NCBI GenBank assembly: GCA_903913285.1
Contig: CAIWKO010000010.1
Location: forward strand, 170,790-234,789
Source: an uncultured Bacteroidales bacterium
GTDB lineage: Bacteria > Bacteroidota > Bacteroidia > Bacteroidales > CAIWKO01
DNA length: 64,000 nt
Direction of reading: 5' to 3'
Shown here piece by piece: positions 25,830-34,102 of the stretch. The notes below the pieces were generated by a model. It was not told the DNA's origin. It ran no database searches and saw only the letters and a program-made list of their open reading frames with translations. Every line of letters starts with the position of its first letter. Within the stretch, counting starts at the first letter, position 1. Both the position numbers and the translations under genes were made by a program.

Positions 25830-26816
25830 ATGAAGCGACATGCCAGCAGCCCGATATTAACCCGGGAAAATATTCCCGATATCTTCCCTCAACTTGTTGA
25901 TGCTACTTCCGTTTTCAATCCCGGGGCCATAAAGTTCGGAGATAAATATTTGCTGATGCTGAGGGTTCAGTCGCGTTCGCGCGAAACCTTTATGGTTATG
26001 GCCGAAAGCAGTAACGGCATTGATTTTAAAGTTGAAAATAAAATTGTCGATTTCAAAGGGATTGAAAAGATCAGGGAAAAAATATACCACATTTATGATG
26101 CGAGGATCTCAAAAATAGAAGACGCGTATTACATCATGTTTGCCATGGATATGGACTCAGGATGCCAGCTTGGTCTTGGAAAAACTACAGACTTTAAAAG
26201 CTTTGAATTTATAGGCATCACTTCGAACGAAGATATACGGAACGGGGTATTATTTCCTGAAAAGATAAACGGCAATTATTTGAGAATGGATCGTCCGAAT
26301 AAGTCGCGACATGAAAACGGAACCACTTCGGGCAGCACCATCTGGCTCTCCAAATCAAGCGACCTGCTGAACTGGGAACCTATTGCTCCTTTAATTGACG
26401 GACGTTTTCATTACTGGGACGAATTCATAGGGTCGGGTCCGCCGCCGGTTAAAACCCGCGAAGGCTGGCTGCATATCTATCACGGAGTAGCAGGGCATTT
26501 CGGTAGTTCAAACATCTATCAGGCAGGAGTATTGCTGCTGGACCTGAAAGATCCTTCAATTGTGATCGCTCGCAGTTGGTGCAATATACTCGAACCGCGT
26601 GAACTTTACGAATTGACAGGACAGGTACCCAATGTAGTGTTCCCAAGCGGGATGATTGTTATGGAATACGATAACGAAGGCTACGCCTTACCCGAAAGTG
26701 AAGTGTATGTATATTACGGAGCTGCGGATACCTGTGTTGGTTTAGCCGTGACAACTATTAACGAATTAATTACACAAGCTGGTCAAGAAGAATTAAATAA
26801 GCGTTTGAACTACTAA
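25830..26816 (+). CDS. GH130 family beta-mannoside phosphorylase-like protein
   Basis: 328 residues, consistent with the shorter GH130 enzymes that phosphorolyse beta-1,4-mannosyl-glucose, mannobiose or Man-GlcNAc. The five-bladed propeller pattern is seen in NPGAIKFGDKYLLMLRVQSR, YDARISKIEDAYYIMFAMD, VLFPEKINGNYLRMDRP and HIYHGVAGHFG. The catalytic Asp is kept in IYDARI, where the family usually has Asp-Pro-Arg; here Pro is Ala. It starts 33 bp after the GH94 stop and is in the same operon. Confidence 0.9.
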   Translation: MKRHASSPILTRENIPDIFPQLVDATSVFNPGAIKFGDKYLLMLRVQSRSRETFMVMAESSNGIDFKVENKIVDFKGIEKIREKIYHIYDARISKIEDAYYIMFAMDMDSGCQLGLGKTTDFKSFEFIGITSNEDIRNGVLFPEKINGNYLRMDRPNKSRHENGTTSGSTIWLSKSSDLLNWEPIAPLIDGRFHYWDEFIGSGPPPVKTREGWLHIYHGVAGHFGSSNIYQAGVLLLDLKDPSIVIARSWCNILEPRELYELTGQVPNVVFPSGMIVMEYDNEGYALPESEVYVYYGAADTCVGLAVTTINELITQAGQEELNKRLNY

Positions 26817-26869
26817 ACACCTAAAAGACTAAACAGCTAAATAAAAAATTAATAACTAAAACAAAAGAC

Positions 26870-28807
26870 ATGAATTTATCAACGGGCGACTGGGCCATTG
26901 TCTTGGGATTACTGGCTATCATGGTCGGTATGGTTTTATTCAGCAAGAATCTTGTAAAAAGTGTCTCCGATTTTCTGGCCACCGGTCGAACAGGTGGCCG
27001 GTATATCATATCCATGTTTCAGGGAACTGCGGCTCTCGGCGCGATAACGGTAGTGGGCGCGCTGGAACAGAACTATAATGCAGGATTTAATTCGCGTTGG
27101 TGGGAAATGCCGACTGCAGTTATTCTTGTTACCATGAGCATCACGGGTTGGGTTGTTTATCGTTTCAGGCAAACCAAGGCATTAACGATGGCACAGTTTT
27201 TTGAAATGAGATACGGCCGTCCTTTCAGGATATTTGCAGGTTTTCTTGCTTTCTTTTCAGGAGTGTTCAACATGGTTATATTTCCTTCAGTAAGTGCACG
27301 TTTTTTCATTTATTTCTGTGGCATTCCCGAAATCGGCATGGTGGGTCCTTACTCAGGAACTTTCATTTTAGTTACTGCTGTGATGGTGCTCATACCACTC
27401 TACTTCATTTTTACAGGTGGACACATCGCTGTTATGTTTACCGACTTCATCCAGGGTGTTTTCGTAAACATAGTTTTTGTTGCCATCGTAATTCTTTTGC
27501 TCATCAAGGTCGACTGGGCACACATAACGACAGCCATCTCAACTGCCGAAGCAGGCAAATCGCTGATCAATCCTTTTGATGCCAGCAAAGTTCAGGACTT
27601 TAATCCCTGGTATTTCTTCATAGGCATGTTCGGGCTTATTTATACCAAACTATCCTGGCAGGGCAATTCATCGTTCAATATCGCAGCAAAAAGCGCCCAC
27701 GAAGCGCGAATGGCTGACGTATTGAGCAATTGGCGGCTCGTTCCTCAGTGGGGTTTATTTCTGGTTTTTGTTCCCATTGTGGCTTATACTTTGTTCCACC
27801 ATCTTGATTTTAAAACCGTAGCCGATTCCATCAATGCAACTCTTTCCACTGCAGGTAATTCAGCACAGCAAAGTCAGTTGAGGGTACCAATGGCCTTAAA
27901 TTATTTATTGCCTGCAGGTTTGAAAGGGGCCTTTGTTGCCATCATGCTGGCTGCGGCTATCACTTGCCACAACACCTACATGCATTCCTGGGGAAGTATC
28001 TTTATTCAGGACTGTATCATGCCTCTGCGCAACAAACCTTTTGCACCTAAAGAACATCTCCGGTATTTAAAACTCTCCATACTTGCCGTGGGTATCATTA
28101 TCTTCGTGCTGAGTATCGTGTTTCAACCCAAGGACCTTGTCTTCCTGTTCCTAAATATTTCGGGGGCTATTTTTGTCGGAGGTTCGGGTGCAGTTATTAT
28201 TGGTGGTTTGTATTGGAAACGGGGCACTAATGCCGCGGCTTGGGCGGCCATGATAACCGGTGCTTTAACTGCTTCTCTAAATATACTTTTAAATAAAGTT
28301 GTTCCCAACTTCCCTATCAACGGACAATGGGGATGGTTTATGGCCATGGTGGCAGCAACACTGGTCTATATTGTTGTTTCCTTACTCACCCGGAGACCAA
28401 ACTTTATTCTTGACCAGATGCTGCACAGGGGCGAATATGCCGAAAAAACACTTGATGCACCTGAAGACACGCAACCCGTAAAGGGGTGGAAAGTATTAGG
28501 CACCACAAAAGAATTCACTAAAGGCGATAAGATCATTTATATAGTGACCATGGGATGGACTTTCTTATGGGTACTTGTGTTTTTTATTGGCACTTTCTAC
28601 AATTTCTTTATTCATAAGATCACAGATACCGGCTGGATGCATTTTTGGATGACCTATACCTACATTTTCCTCACAGCATCGATCATCGTTACGGTTTGGT
28701 TCACTATAGGCGGTATAAAAAACCTGCGCGAAATGATCTCCGCATTACGTCACAACATACGTGACGACAGCGATTCAGGATATGTTGCCAAAAAGAAAAA
28801 GAAATAG
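26870..28807 (+). CDS. sodium:solute symporter family transporter
   Basis: 645 residues with about 14-15 membrane helices, SSS/SLC5 type. Near the start VKSVSDFLATGRTGGRYIISMFQGTAALGAITVVGALEQNYNAGFNSRWWEMPTAV is typical of family sugar and other solute importers. The C-terminal tail is basic (GYVAKKKKK). It lies 53 bp after the GH130 gene and is followed by the CBM9 gene, so it probably imports the oligosaccharide or sugar handled by the two phosphorylases. Confidence 0.92.
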   Translation: MNLSTGDWAIVLGLLAIMVGMVLFSKNLVKSVSDFLATGRTGGRYIISMFQGTAALGAITVVGALEQNYNAGFNSRWWEMPTAVILVTMSITGWVVYRFRQTKALTMAQFFEMRYGRPFRIFAGFLAFFSGVFNMVIFPSVSARFFIYFCGIPEIGMVGPYSGTFILVTAVMVLIPLYFIFTGGHIAVMFTDFIQGVFVNIVFVAIVILLLIKVDWAHITTAISTAEAGKSLINPFDASKVQDFNPWYFFIGMFGLIYTKLSWQGNSSFNIAAKSAHEARMADVLSNWRLVPQWGLFLVFVPIVAYTLFHHLDFKTVADSINATLSTAGNSAQQSQLRVPMALNYLLPAGLKGAFVAIMLAAAITCHNTYMHSWGSIFIQDCIMPLRNKPFAPKEHLRYLKLSILAVGIIIFVLSIVFQPKDLVFLFLNISGAIFVGGSGAVIIGGLYWKRGTNAAAWAAMITGALTASLNILLNKVVPNFPINGQWGWFMAMVAATLVYIVVSLLTRRPNFILDQMLHRGEYAEKTLDAPEDTQPVKGWKVLGTTKEFTKGDKIIYIVTMGWTFLWVLVFFIGTFYNFFIHKITDTGWMHFWMTYTYIFLTASIIVTVWFTIGGIKNLREMISALRHNIRDDSDSGYVAKKKKK

Positions 28808-28845
28808 TGCTTGTTTAATTTGATCCATTTCTTAAACTTAAACAC

Positions 28846-29985
28846 ATGAAGATAAAATTTTTTTTAATGATCGGAGCTTTGGCTTTCATGCATTTTTCGT
28901 GCAATAATACAGGAGGAAACAACACCATGAAAGAAACTTTAAAAGATGATCTAAGATCATTGTTGTCCGAGCCCAAACACTATGTTTGCTATCGCACAGA
29001 TGAACCCATAACTATTAACGGTAAATTGGATGAGAAAGCCTGGCAACAGGCCGAATGGACTGATCTGTTCGTCGATATCGAAGGAGATGCCAAACCGAAA
29101 CCTTTTCAGGATACCAAGGTGAAGATGTTGTGGGATGACGACTATTTGTATGTTGCGGCTCAGCTCAACGAAGAACATATATGGGCCTATCTCGAAAACC
29201 ACGACGATATCGTTTTTCGGGATAACGACTTCGAAGTCTTTATCGATCCCGATAACGATGCCAAAAATTATTTCGAATTTGAGATCAACGCCAAACAAGC
29301 CGTATTCGATCTTTTTCTTCCCCACCCCTACCGCCATTCGTCCTTTGCTTTGCACAACTGGGATTTCAAAGGTCTGAAACATGCCGTATGTATCGATGGA
29401 ACTCTGAACGATGGTACAGATAAAGATAAAAGTTGGACCGTAGAACTTGCCATCCCATTCTCTTCATTGTCCTTTGGCCTGGATAGCGGAAAACCCGACC
29501 CAAATAAACTGTGGCGTATCAACTTCTCGCGCGTGGAATGGGATACCAAATGGGAAAACGGAAAGTATATTAAATTAACTGATAAAGCAGGCAAACAACT
29601 ACCCGAACATAACTGGGTTTGGTCTCCCGTTGGCGCTGTCAGCATGCACATGCCCGAACGATATGGCTATTTAAAGTTCTCGAAAAACAACATCGGGACA
29701 ACAAAAGACGAGTTTAAACTCCCTGAAGAAGAAAAACTGAAAAGTGTTTTATGGGCGGTTTTCTACAGGCAAGATGCCTATAACCAAAAGAACAAAAAGT
29801 ATACAGCCTCCATATCCGAACTTGGAAATGATATCAACACCTTGTTTGATCCCAATAAATACAAATTGAGTATTATTACAGCAGATACACAATACGAAGC
29901 CAAACTCGAAAGCATCGATGGCAAAATAAAGATGTATATCACAAATGAAGGATCTGTTAAAGATCTATACATCCAGACCAAATAG
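28846..29985 (+). CDS. lipoprotein with CBM9-like carbohydrate-binding domain
   Basis: 379 residues. The signal MKIKFFLMIGALAFMHFSC ends in a lipobox-type Cys. Residues 45-260 match the CBM9-like family: ITINGKLDEKAWQQAEWTDLFVDIEG, VKMLWDDDYLYVAAQLNEEHIWA, DNDFEVFIDPDNDAKNYFEFEINAKQAVFDL and WTVELAIPFSSL. These domains bind sugar chain ends on the cell surface. A C-terminal region of about 90 residues is of unknown fold. Last gene of the GH94-GH130-symporter set. Confidence 0.88.
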   Translation: MKIKFFLMIGALAFMHFSCNNTGGNNTMKETLKDDLRSLLSEPKHYVCYRTDEPITINGKLDEKAWQQAEWTDLFVDIEGDAKPKPFQDTKVKMLWDDDYLYVAAQLNEEHIWAYLENHDDIVFRDNDFEVFIDPDNDAKNYFEFEINAKQAVFDLFLPHPYRHSSFALHNWDFKGLKHAVCIDGTLNDGTDKDKSWTVELAIPFSSLSFGLDSGKPDPNKLWRINFSRVEWDTKWENGKYIKLTDKAGKQLPEHNWVWSPVGAVSMHMPERYGYLKFSKNNIGTTKDEFKLPEEEKLKSVLWAVFYRQDAYNQKNKKYTASISELGNDINTLFDPNKYKLSIITADTQYEAKLESIDGKIKMYITNEGSVKDLYIQTK

Positions 29986-30082
29986 ATTATTGAAACAGCC
30001 TGTATAAAATAATAGCACTATTTTGCCCGCAAGGCATCTGCTATCAGATAATAACATCACTTTCTTCACACAAGATAAACTT

Positions 30083-30106
30083 CCGGCAAAATGCTCAATT
30101 TGCCGG
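30083..30106 (+). terminator. hairpin after the phosphorylase operon
   Basis: CCGGCAAA-ATGCTCAA-TTTGCCGG, an 8-bp stem, followed by TCCTTATATTTTTA. The T tract is imperfect, so termination is likely but not certain. Confidence 0.55.
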
Positions 30107-30152
30107 TCCTTATATTTTTAATTTTCTTACTTTTGCAGATTAATTTTAAATA

Positions 30153-30476
30153 ATGTCAACTTATATTTTTCGCAGTGAAAAATTGGAACATCCCATATTT
30201 ATCAGATTTAAACCGGGAAGCGGATATTTTTTACTGGCCGAAGGAATAAGAAAACATGCGGATTCAGGCAAATGGGAAGTTCAAATTCTGCAAAGTTTTA
30301 TCAACTACCCCTGGGCTAAAAAATGCCTTATTGAAGGGATTCGCATTACGGTATCGAACAACAAACTGGTATTTGTAAAGTTGAAATCGGTATTTTTTTA
30401 CAGGAAACTACGCCTTTGCGTTGACAAAACCAAAGTAAAAAGACGTTGGTTCCCGAAACACAAACTAATTTTTTAA
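30153..30476 (+). CDS. small hypothetical basic protein
   Basis: 107 residues, rich in Lys and aromatic residues (PIFIRFKPGSGYFLLAEGIRKH, YPWAKKCLIEGIRITVSNNKLVFVKLKSVFFYRKLRLCVDKTKVKRRW). No signal peptide, no known domain. It ends 12 bp before valS and a TACTTTTG -7 box lies at 30128-30135, so it may be the first gene of a valS transcript. Confidence 0.65.
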   Translation: MSTYIFRSEKLEHPIFIRFKPGSGYFLLAEGIRKHADSGKWEVQILQSFINYPWAKKCLIEGIRITVSNNKLVFVKLKSVFFYRKLRLCVDKTKVKRRWFPKHKLIF

Positions 30477-30488
30477 CACTCTATTTCT

Positions 30489-33116
30489 ATGGAACTGCCA
30501 ACCAAATACGACCCTTCACTAACCGAAGATAAATGGTATGCCTATTGGCTTACAAACCGCTTTTTTCATTCCGAGCCCGATTCACGGCCGGCTTATACGA
30601 TCGTAATTCCGCCGCCCAATGTAACCGGGGTGTTGCACATGGGGCATATACTCAACAATACCATTCAGGACATTATCATCCGCCGTGCACGTATGTTGGG
30701 CTATAACGCCTGCTGGGTTCCCGGCACCGACCATGCTTCTATTGCTACCGAAGCAAAAGTGGTTGCCAAACTCAAAGCCGAAGGCATTGATAAAAAAGAT
30801 CTGAGCCGCGACGAATTCCTCAGCCATGCCTGGCAATGGAAAGAAAAACACGGGGGCATTATACTCGACCAACTCAAAAAACTCGGTGCCTCCTGCGATT
30901 GGGACCGCACCTGTTTCACCATGGACCCCGCCCTCTACGAATCTGTTATCGATGTATTTATCGACCTCTTCAACAAAGGTTTGATCTATCGCGGTGTTCG
31001 TATGGTAAATTGGGATCCTAAAGCTTTAACGGCTGTTTCCGACGAAGAAGTTATCTATAAAGAAGTAAACTCCAAACTCTATTATGTTCGTTATCGTATC
31101 GAAAATACCAACGACGAATGGATAACCATTGCCACCACCCGCCCCGAAACCATTTTGGGCGATACTGCCGTTTGTGTTCACCCCGACGACGAACGCTATC
31201 AGCATTTAAAAGGCAAACGTGTCATCATTCCCTTGGTCGGTCGTTCGGTTCCTTTGATCTTCGACGAATATGTGGAACGCGAATTCGGCACCGGTGCTTT
31301 GAAAGTTACTCCCGCTCACGACATCAACGACTATAACCTCGGCATAAAACACAAACTTCAAAGCATCGACATTTTTAACGATAACGGAACCCTCAACGAA
31401 AAAGCACAGCTTTATGTGGGTGACGACCGTTTTCTGGTGCGCGAAAAGATCACCGGTGAACTTCACAAAAAAGGCTTCCTGGTTAAAACCGAAGACATCG
31501 TTAATAAAGTAGGATATTCCGAACGTACCGATGCCGTCATTGAACCCAAACTTTCCATGCAATGGTTCATGAAAATGGCCGACCTTGCCAAACCGGCGCT
31601 CGATGTGGTGTTGAGCGAAGAGGTGAAATTCTACCCTGCTAAGTTTATTAATACCTACAAGCATTGGATGGAAAACGTCAAAGACTGGTGTATTTCTCGT
31701 CAGCTTTGGTGGGGGCAACGCATCCCCGCCTTTTATGCTCCCGATGGAAGCATTTTTGTGGCAAAAACCATCGAACAGGCTCACGAAAAGGCAGTGCTAA
31801 GCGGGTTGAACATAAAGATCGGCGAACTGACGCAAGATGACGATGTGCTCGACACCTGGTTTTCTTCCTGGTTGTGGCCCATATCGGTTTTCGACGGGAT
31901 ACGAAAACCCGACAACGCCGATATCAACTATTACTATCCTACACAAGATTTGATTACCGCGCCCGATATTTTGTTCTTTTGGGTGGCACGAATGATCATG
32001 GCCGGATTGGAATATCGAAAAGCGATACCATTTAGCAATGTTTATCTAACGGGCATGGTTAGAGATAAGCTGGGACGCAAGATGTCGAAACAATTAGGTA
32101 ATTCGCCCGATCCTATTGATTTGATTACTAAATTCGGGGCCGACGGGGTGCGTATGGGTATGTTGCTGGCTTCGCCGGCAGGCAACGACCTGCCGTTCGA
32201 CGAATCGCAGTGCGAACAGGGACGCAACTTCAGCAATAAGATTTGGAACGCTTTTCGCCTTATAAATGGGTGGCAATGCGACGATAAAATAGCTCAACCG
32301 CAAAGCAGCATGGTGGCTGTCGATTGGTTCAATGCCAAAATGAACAGCACAATGATTGAACTGAACGATCATTTCGATAAATATCGCATGTCGGATGCTT
32401 TGTTGTGTATGTATAAACTCATTTGGGACGACTTTTGCTCGTGGTATCTCGAAATGATCAAGCCGCCGTTTCAACAACCCATTGATAAGATCACCTATCA
32501 GGCCACACTCAACATATTCGAAAAGCTGATGCAGTTGTTGCACCCCTTCATGCCCTTCATCACCGAAGAACTGTGGCATCACATCCGCGAACGAAAAGAA
32601 GGCGAATCGGTGATGATGACCCGGATGCCCGCAACGCAGACATTCGACGGGGAATTTTTGAAACATTTCGCCTACGTTCAGGAAGTGATCACCGAAGTGA
32701 GAGGCATCCGCAAGGATAAAAATATTTCGTTCAAAGAATCCATCAAACTGATGATCCGCAAAAACAATAATGAGGTTTCGGATACCGCATTCGACACGGT
32801 TGCGGCTAAACTTTGCAACATCAGCGATATAAGTTATGTATCCGAAAAGGTGGAACAGGCGTTGACGTTTATCATCCGGTCGACGGAGTTTTATATTCCG
32901 GTGGAAGGCAGCATAGATACGGAGGCCGAAATTTTGAAACTGAAGGAAGAGCTAAAATATCACCGCGGATTTTTTGATTCGGTGATGAAAAAACTGGGCA
33001 ACGAGCGCTTCGTGAATTCGGCACCCAAGCAGGTGGTTGACATCGAACGGAAAAAACTGGCCGACGCCGAAGCTAAAATCAACATTATTGAGGAACAAAT
33101 TAAGGGACTGCAGTAG
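30489..33116 (+). CDS. valS: valyl-tRNA synthetase
   Basis: Class I aminoacyl-tRNA synthetase of 875 residues charging tRNA-Val. The HIGH motif appears as [16 protein letters not shown] near residue 46-55, the CP1 editing domain contains [17 protein letters not shown], the KMSKS loop reads [14 protein letters not shown] near residue 530, and the C-terminus has the family's coiled coil ([26 protein letters not shown]). Cytoplasmic, essential. Confidence 0.98.
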   Translation: MELPTKYDPSLTEDKWYAYWLTNRFFHSEPDSRPAYTIVIPPPNVTGVLHMGHILNNTIQDIIIRRARMLGYNACWVPGTDHASIATEAKVVAKLKAEGIDKKDLSRDEFLSHAWQWKEKHGGIILDQLKKLGASCDWDRTCFTMDPALYESVIDVFIDLFNKGLIYRGVRMVNWDPKALTAVSDEEVIYKEVNSKLYYVRYRIENTNDEWITIATTRPETILGDTAVCVHPDDERYQHLKGKRVIIPLVGRSVPLIFDEYVEREFGTGALKVTPAHDINDYNLGIKHKLQSIDIFNDNGTLNEKAQLYVGDDRFLVREKITGELHKKGFLVKTEDIVNKVGYSERTDAVIEPKLSMQWFMKMADLAKPALDVVLSEEVKFYPAKFINTYKHWMENVKDWCISRQLWWGQRIPAFYAPDGSIFVAKTIEQAHEKAVLSGLNIKIGELTQDDDVLDTWFSSWLWPISVFDGIRKPDNADINYYYPTQDLITAPDILFFWVARMIMAGLEYRKAIPFSNVYLTGMVRDKLGRKMSKQLGNSPDPIDLITKFGADGVRMGMLLASPAGNDLPFDESQCEQGRNFSNKIWNAFRLINGWQCDDKIAQPQSSMVAVDWFNAKMNSTMIELNDHFDKYRMSDALLCMYKLIWDDFCSWYLEMIKPPFQQPIDKITYQATLNIFEKLMQLLHPFMPFITEELWHHIRERKEGESVMMTRMPATQTFDGEFLKHFAYVQEVITEVRGIRKDKNISFKESIKLMIRKNNNEVSDTAFDTVAAKLCNISDISYVSEKVEQALTFIIRSTEFYIPVEGSIDTEAEILKLKEELKYHRGFFDSVMKKLGNERFVNSAPKQVVDIERKKLADAEAKINIIEEQIKGLQ

Positions 33117-33169
33117 TTATTTTAGAGTTTCGGAAGAAATCTGATCATTTTTATCTTATTGTTATGTGA

Positions 33170-33463
33170 CAGGATGCAATTGTGTTCGTGCAGAACGTCA
33201 TTGTGCGCAAGCAGGATGCCATTGTGCACGTGCAGGACGCTATTGTGCACATGCAGGAGGCTACTGAGTGCTTGCAGGATGTCAGTGTGTGCTTGCAGCA
33301 TGTGATTGTGTTCGTGCAGGACGTCATTGTGTTCATGCAGGATGTGATTGTGTTCGTGCAGGACGTCATTGTGTTCATGCAGGATGCAAATGTGTTCTTG
33401 CAGGATGCAAATGTGTTCATGCAGGATGCAATTGTGCACATGCAGGATGCCATTGTGCACAAG
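33170..33463. repeat. 21-bp tandem array CAGGATGCAATTGTGTTCGTG, 14 units
   Basis: The 528-bp gap 33117-33644 contains 14 units of exactly 21 bp with no insertion or deletion. CAGGA and TTGTG are the most conserved parts; the triplet before the unit end and the two bases after CAGGA vary. The ORFs 33122-33460, 33151-33462, 33182-33517 and 33268-33483 are all readings of this array in different frames and are not called as genes. Confidence 0.95.
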
Positions 33464-33552
33464 TTTTCGGATTTTGTTACTGAAATGTTAAATGATTTTA
33501 GAGTGCATTTTCATTAATTTATTTTTTTGTTTGATAAAAAAATATTTTATGC

Positions 33553-33584
33553 TTGGTTCTTCACATAAAATATTCGTATCTTTA
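33553..33584 (+). promoter_or_regulatory. Bacteroidota promoter of the Cys-pair protein gene
   Basis: TTG at 33553-33555, a 21-bp spacer, then TATCTTTA at 33577-33584, close to TTG-N19-21-TAnnTTTG. It is 61 bp before the ATG at 33645 and 90 bp after the 21-bp array. Confidence 0.6.
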
Positions 33585-33644
33585 TAGGTGTGTATCGCAA
33601 GATCAAAAATGATGTATTAATTCTTAATTAAAATCCTTCACACT

Positions 33645-34040
33645 ATGCAAACTAACTATATCTGCCCTTTCTGCAACGGTCATTTAAATGTAAACGACAA
33701 CATCGTTCTTATTGTGCGCAATTCAGCCAAACAACAAGGGCTGGTGTTTTTGCACACCGAGATCGGCAACTACTCGAGCCAGATGAATTCTTCTCTGGAT
33801 ATCAAAAAAGGCGAAACTGTGGATTTCTTTTGCCCCTATTGCCACACCAATCTGGAATATCATAAGGATGAGAGCAGTTTGGTGAAGATACAGCATGAAG
33901 ATGTTCAGGGTAAAAAGTCGCAGGTGGTGTTCTCTAAAATTTACGGCGAAGAACGCACCTACCATATTCACGAGGATAAAGTGCTTTCGTATGGCGAACA
34001 TGCAAAGCATTTTCAAGATCCTGAATGGTTTTTGAAGTAA
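33645..34040 (+). CDS. small zinc-ribbon-like hypothetical protein
   Basis: 131 residues. Two Cys pairs, CPFC at residues 7-10 and CPYC at about 64-67, could bind one zinc ion as a split zinc ribbon. Between them lies a beta-rich stretch (IVLIVRNSAKQQGLVFLHTEIGNYSSQ), and the last third ends KHFQDPEWFLK. No signal peptide. It precedes the AsmA-like gene by 62 bp. Function unknown. Confidence 0.78.
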   Translation: MQTNYICPFCNGHLNVNDNIVLIVRNSAKQQGLVFLHTEIGNYSSQMNSSLDIKKGETVDFFCPYCHTNLEYHKDESSLVKIQHEDVQGKKSQVVFSKIYGEERTYHIHEDKVLSYGEHAKHFQDPEWFLK

Positions 34041-34102
34041 TTTATTTACAGTATAATTTTCATTTTTTAGGCAATTATCCGCATTTATAAAAAACATTTT
34101 TT

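Noticed and set aside
33122-33517. ORFs of 71-112 residues in four frames across the 33-kb array
   Set aside because: All are open only because the 21-bp unit is a multiple of three; no start signal, no domain, several overlapping frames on both strands.
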